DNA from: Actibacterium naphthalenivorans
Lineage (GTDB): Bacteria; Pseudomonadota; Alphaproteobacteria; Rhodobacterales; Rhodobacteraceae
Assembly: GCF_014196965.1 (NCBI RefSeq)
Contig: NZ_JACIEQ010000001.1
Coordinates: 1-64,000 of the forward strand
Length of the DNA: 64,000 nucleotides
Direction of reading: 5' to 3'
Part shown: positions 62,704 through 64,000 of the stretch, piece by piece
Layout of the letters: every line of letters starts with the position of its first letter
Numbering within the stretch: the first letter of the stretch is position 1
Translations under genes and position numbers: made by a program
The notes under the pieces: model-generated
What the model saw: the letters and a program-made list of their open reading frames with translations, nothing else
The model's database searches: none
What the model was told of the DNA's origin: nothing

Positions 62704-63875
62704 CCAGAACATCGAAAATATCCAAAACCGAACATTCGATCCCGTGGTTCTGGCCGATGGCCAGCGCCATTGAGATGGAGGAGGAGGACCTGCGGCTGTT
62801 TCCGGACAACATGCGTTACATCGCCGAGGCCGCGAAGATCGAAGCGCCGCCCCCGCCCGCCCGGCCCACGCCGAACCGGGTGATCCGCAACCTCGACACG
62901 ATGCGCCTTCGCGACGTCTCGGGTGCCGACGCCGAGAAGACGGCCGTGCCGGTGTTGATCGACGCGCCCTACGCCGGGCGTTCGTCGACCATCGCGGATT
63001 ATACAAAGGGCCAAAGCCTTGTCGAAAGCCTGCTGGCCACCGGCCTGCCCCGGGTGCCGTGCGCTGACTGGAAGCCCGCGACCCGCGCCATGCGGGATTT
63101 CGGGAGCGACACGTATCTTTCCACCCTTGATCGTGCGGTGGACGCGCTTGGCGGGCGGGTCGCGCTTGTCGGGCTTTGCCAGGGCGGCTGGCTTTCGGCG
63201 ATGTACGCCTGTCTGTTCCCCGAAAAGGTGCTGGCGCTGGTACTGGCCGGATCGCGCGTCGACACCGACACGGGCAACGGGCCGATCAAGAGAATGGCGC
63301 ATGAGCTGCCCCTGAGTTTCTATGAGGAAATGGTCGCCGCTGGCGGCGGTCGCATGCTGGGACAATACATGCTGGCTGGCTGGAAAGACATGCATCCGGA
63401 CGAGCAGTATGTCGGCAAATTCATTGACCTGTACGCAAATATCGAAGACAATTCCTACATCCAGCGCACCGAAGAATTCGAGCGTTGGGATGAAAACCCT
63501 ATCGACCTGGCAGGCCGCTCTTACCTTCAGTCCATCCAATGGCTGTTCAAGGAAAACCGCTTTGCCAAGGGGGAATTCGTGGGCCTTGGCCAGACACTCT
63601 CGCTAAAGACGATCACCTGCCCGCTCTATCTGCTCGCCGGCGCCTCCGACGACATCACGACCAAGGAACAGGTCTTTGCGGCCGAACATCTGGTTGCAAC
63701 GCCAAGGGGGCATATCGTGAAGAAACTGATGCCGGGCGGGCATATTGGTCTGTTCATGGGGTCGCGGACGCTCAAGGAAGCGTGGCCGCACATCGGTGCG
63801 TGGCTTCTGGCGAACACCCGCGCCGGTGGCGCGGCGGCCGCGCCGCAAAAGACCGAAAGCGCGCCCCATGACTGA
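62700..63875 (+). CDS. Alpha/beta hydrolase of the PHA synthase/depolymerase type
   Basis: The 391-residue protein has a lipase-like nucleophile elbow GLCQGG (cysteine instead of serine, as in polyhydroxyalkanoate synthases), an aspartate in LLAGASDDIT and a late histidine PGGHIGLFMG. Genes of this kind sit next to acetate metabolism and N-ATPase genes in many alphaproteobacteria. It may act on hydroxyacyl-CoA or polymer; the enzyme activity is not proven. Overlaps the next gene by 8 bp. Confidence 0.8.
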   Translation: MTRTSKISKTEHSIPWFWPMASAIEMEEEDLRLFPDNMRYIAEAAKIEAPPPPARPTPNRVIRNLDTMRLRDVSGADAEKTAVPVLIDAPYAGRSSTIADYTKGQSLVESLLATGLPRVPCADWKPATRAMRDFGSDTYLSTLDRAVDALGGRVALVGLCQGGWLSAMYACLFPEKVLALVLAGSRVDTDTGNGPIKRMAHELPLSFYEEMVAAGGGRMLGQYMLAGWKDMHPDEQYVGKFIDLYANIEDNSYIQRTEEFERWDENPIDLAGRSYLQSIQWLFKENRFAKGEFVGLGQTLSLKTITCPLYLLAGASDDITTKEQVFAAEHLVATPRGHIVKKLMPGGHIGLFMGSRTLKEAWPHIGAWLLANTRAGGAAAAPQKTESAPHD

Positions 63876-64000
63876 CCGCGCCGAAGTCACTGCGGTACGC
63901 GGCCCGGTTCTGGATATCCGGGTCGAGGGCGAATTGCCCGCGATTCACGATGCGGTCGAGATCGGCACCGGACAGGACGCCATCTATGCCGAGGTGCAGG
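63868..64000 (+). CDS. atpD: N-type ATPase F1 beta subunit, start only
   Basis: The 44 codons present read MTDRAEVTAVRGPVLDIRVE followed by GELPAIHDAVEIGTGQDAIY, the opening beta-barrel domain of F1 beta subunits. The gene runs off the window edge. In N-ATPase operons beta comes first, and an alpha/beta hydrolase often precedes, so this is likely the Na+/H+ N-ATPase, not the housekeeping enzyme. The 8-bp overlap with the hydrolase indicates one transcript. Confidence 0.85.
   Translation, partial: MTDRAEVTAVRGPVLDIRVEGELPAIHDAVEIGTGQDAIYAEVQ

Overview
The window looks like chromosome or a large replicon of a high-GC alphaproteobacterium, most likely a Rhodobacterales/roseobacter relative. This is inferred from the GC-rich genes, the plasmid/ICE gene set (RPA-type replication initiator, DUF2840, DUF736, DUF3363 relaxase), the Dpp-type transporter cassette and the start of an N-type ATPase operon. 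No rRNA, tRNA or CRISPR array was seen.

Positions 1-8.1 kb (all minus strand) hold a type I restriction-modification operon: half-HsdS, HsdM, HsdS, a DUF2188 protein, a HAD phosphatase, HsdR and a cut-short YgjP-like peptidase. It sits directly downstream of the conjugation genes. Positions 8.2-16.2 kb are a compact transfer/replication module read right to left: AlpA-like regulator, RepA, DUF2840, TraF peptidase, DUF736, lytic transglycosylase, relaxase, VirD4/TraG and a ribbon-helix-helix protein. A CBASS anti-phage cassette follows at 16.7-19.3 kb, with a Cap15-like 2TM/beta-barrel effector divergent from a CD-NTase and an E2-like protein with a SEC-C tail. From 19.4 to 33 kb come the usual accessory genes of such elements: DUF2285 genes (one frameshifted), XRE regulator, ssb, DUF2493, Toprim primase-like, ParB, DUF932 and PrtN-like. 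Interspersed is low-GC cargo (TPR and LRR proteins, and a pair of proteins sharing a C-terminal motif). Several of the minus-strand genes have strong hairpins just upstream of their ribosome binding sites; the parB and DUF932 leaders are two copies of one structure.

Positions 33-40.5 kb are rearranged: a complete IS256-family insertion with 8-bp target duplications, a tyrosine recombinase preceded by short repeats, a strawberry-notch-type gene cut and fused to a foreign 3' end, a Fic protein and a conserved element gene. Positions 41-49.3 kb carry stability/defence cargo: an IetA/IetS-like ATPase/subtilase pair whose protease has an in-frame stop before its catalytic serine, an IS66-family insertion that truncates a DUF6088-like gene, and a HipBA toxin-antitoxin pair with an upstream palindrome. 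A decayed M48 peptidase lies at 50 kb.

Positions 50.7-59.8 kb appear to be ordinary chromosomal metabolism: an RpiR regulator, a HAD phosphatase and a TIM-barrel isomerase/epimerase divergent from a peptide-type ABC transporter and a glycerophosphodiester phosphodiesterase, probably an uptake and breakdown cassette for a phosphodiester. Positions 60-64 kb hold a metal P1B-type ATPase, a decayed acetate kinase end, a PHA-type alpha/beta hydrolase and the first codons of an N-ATPase beta subunit.
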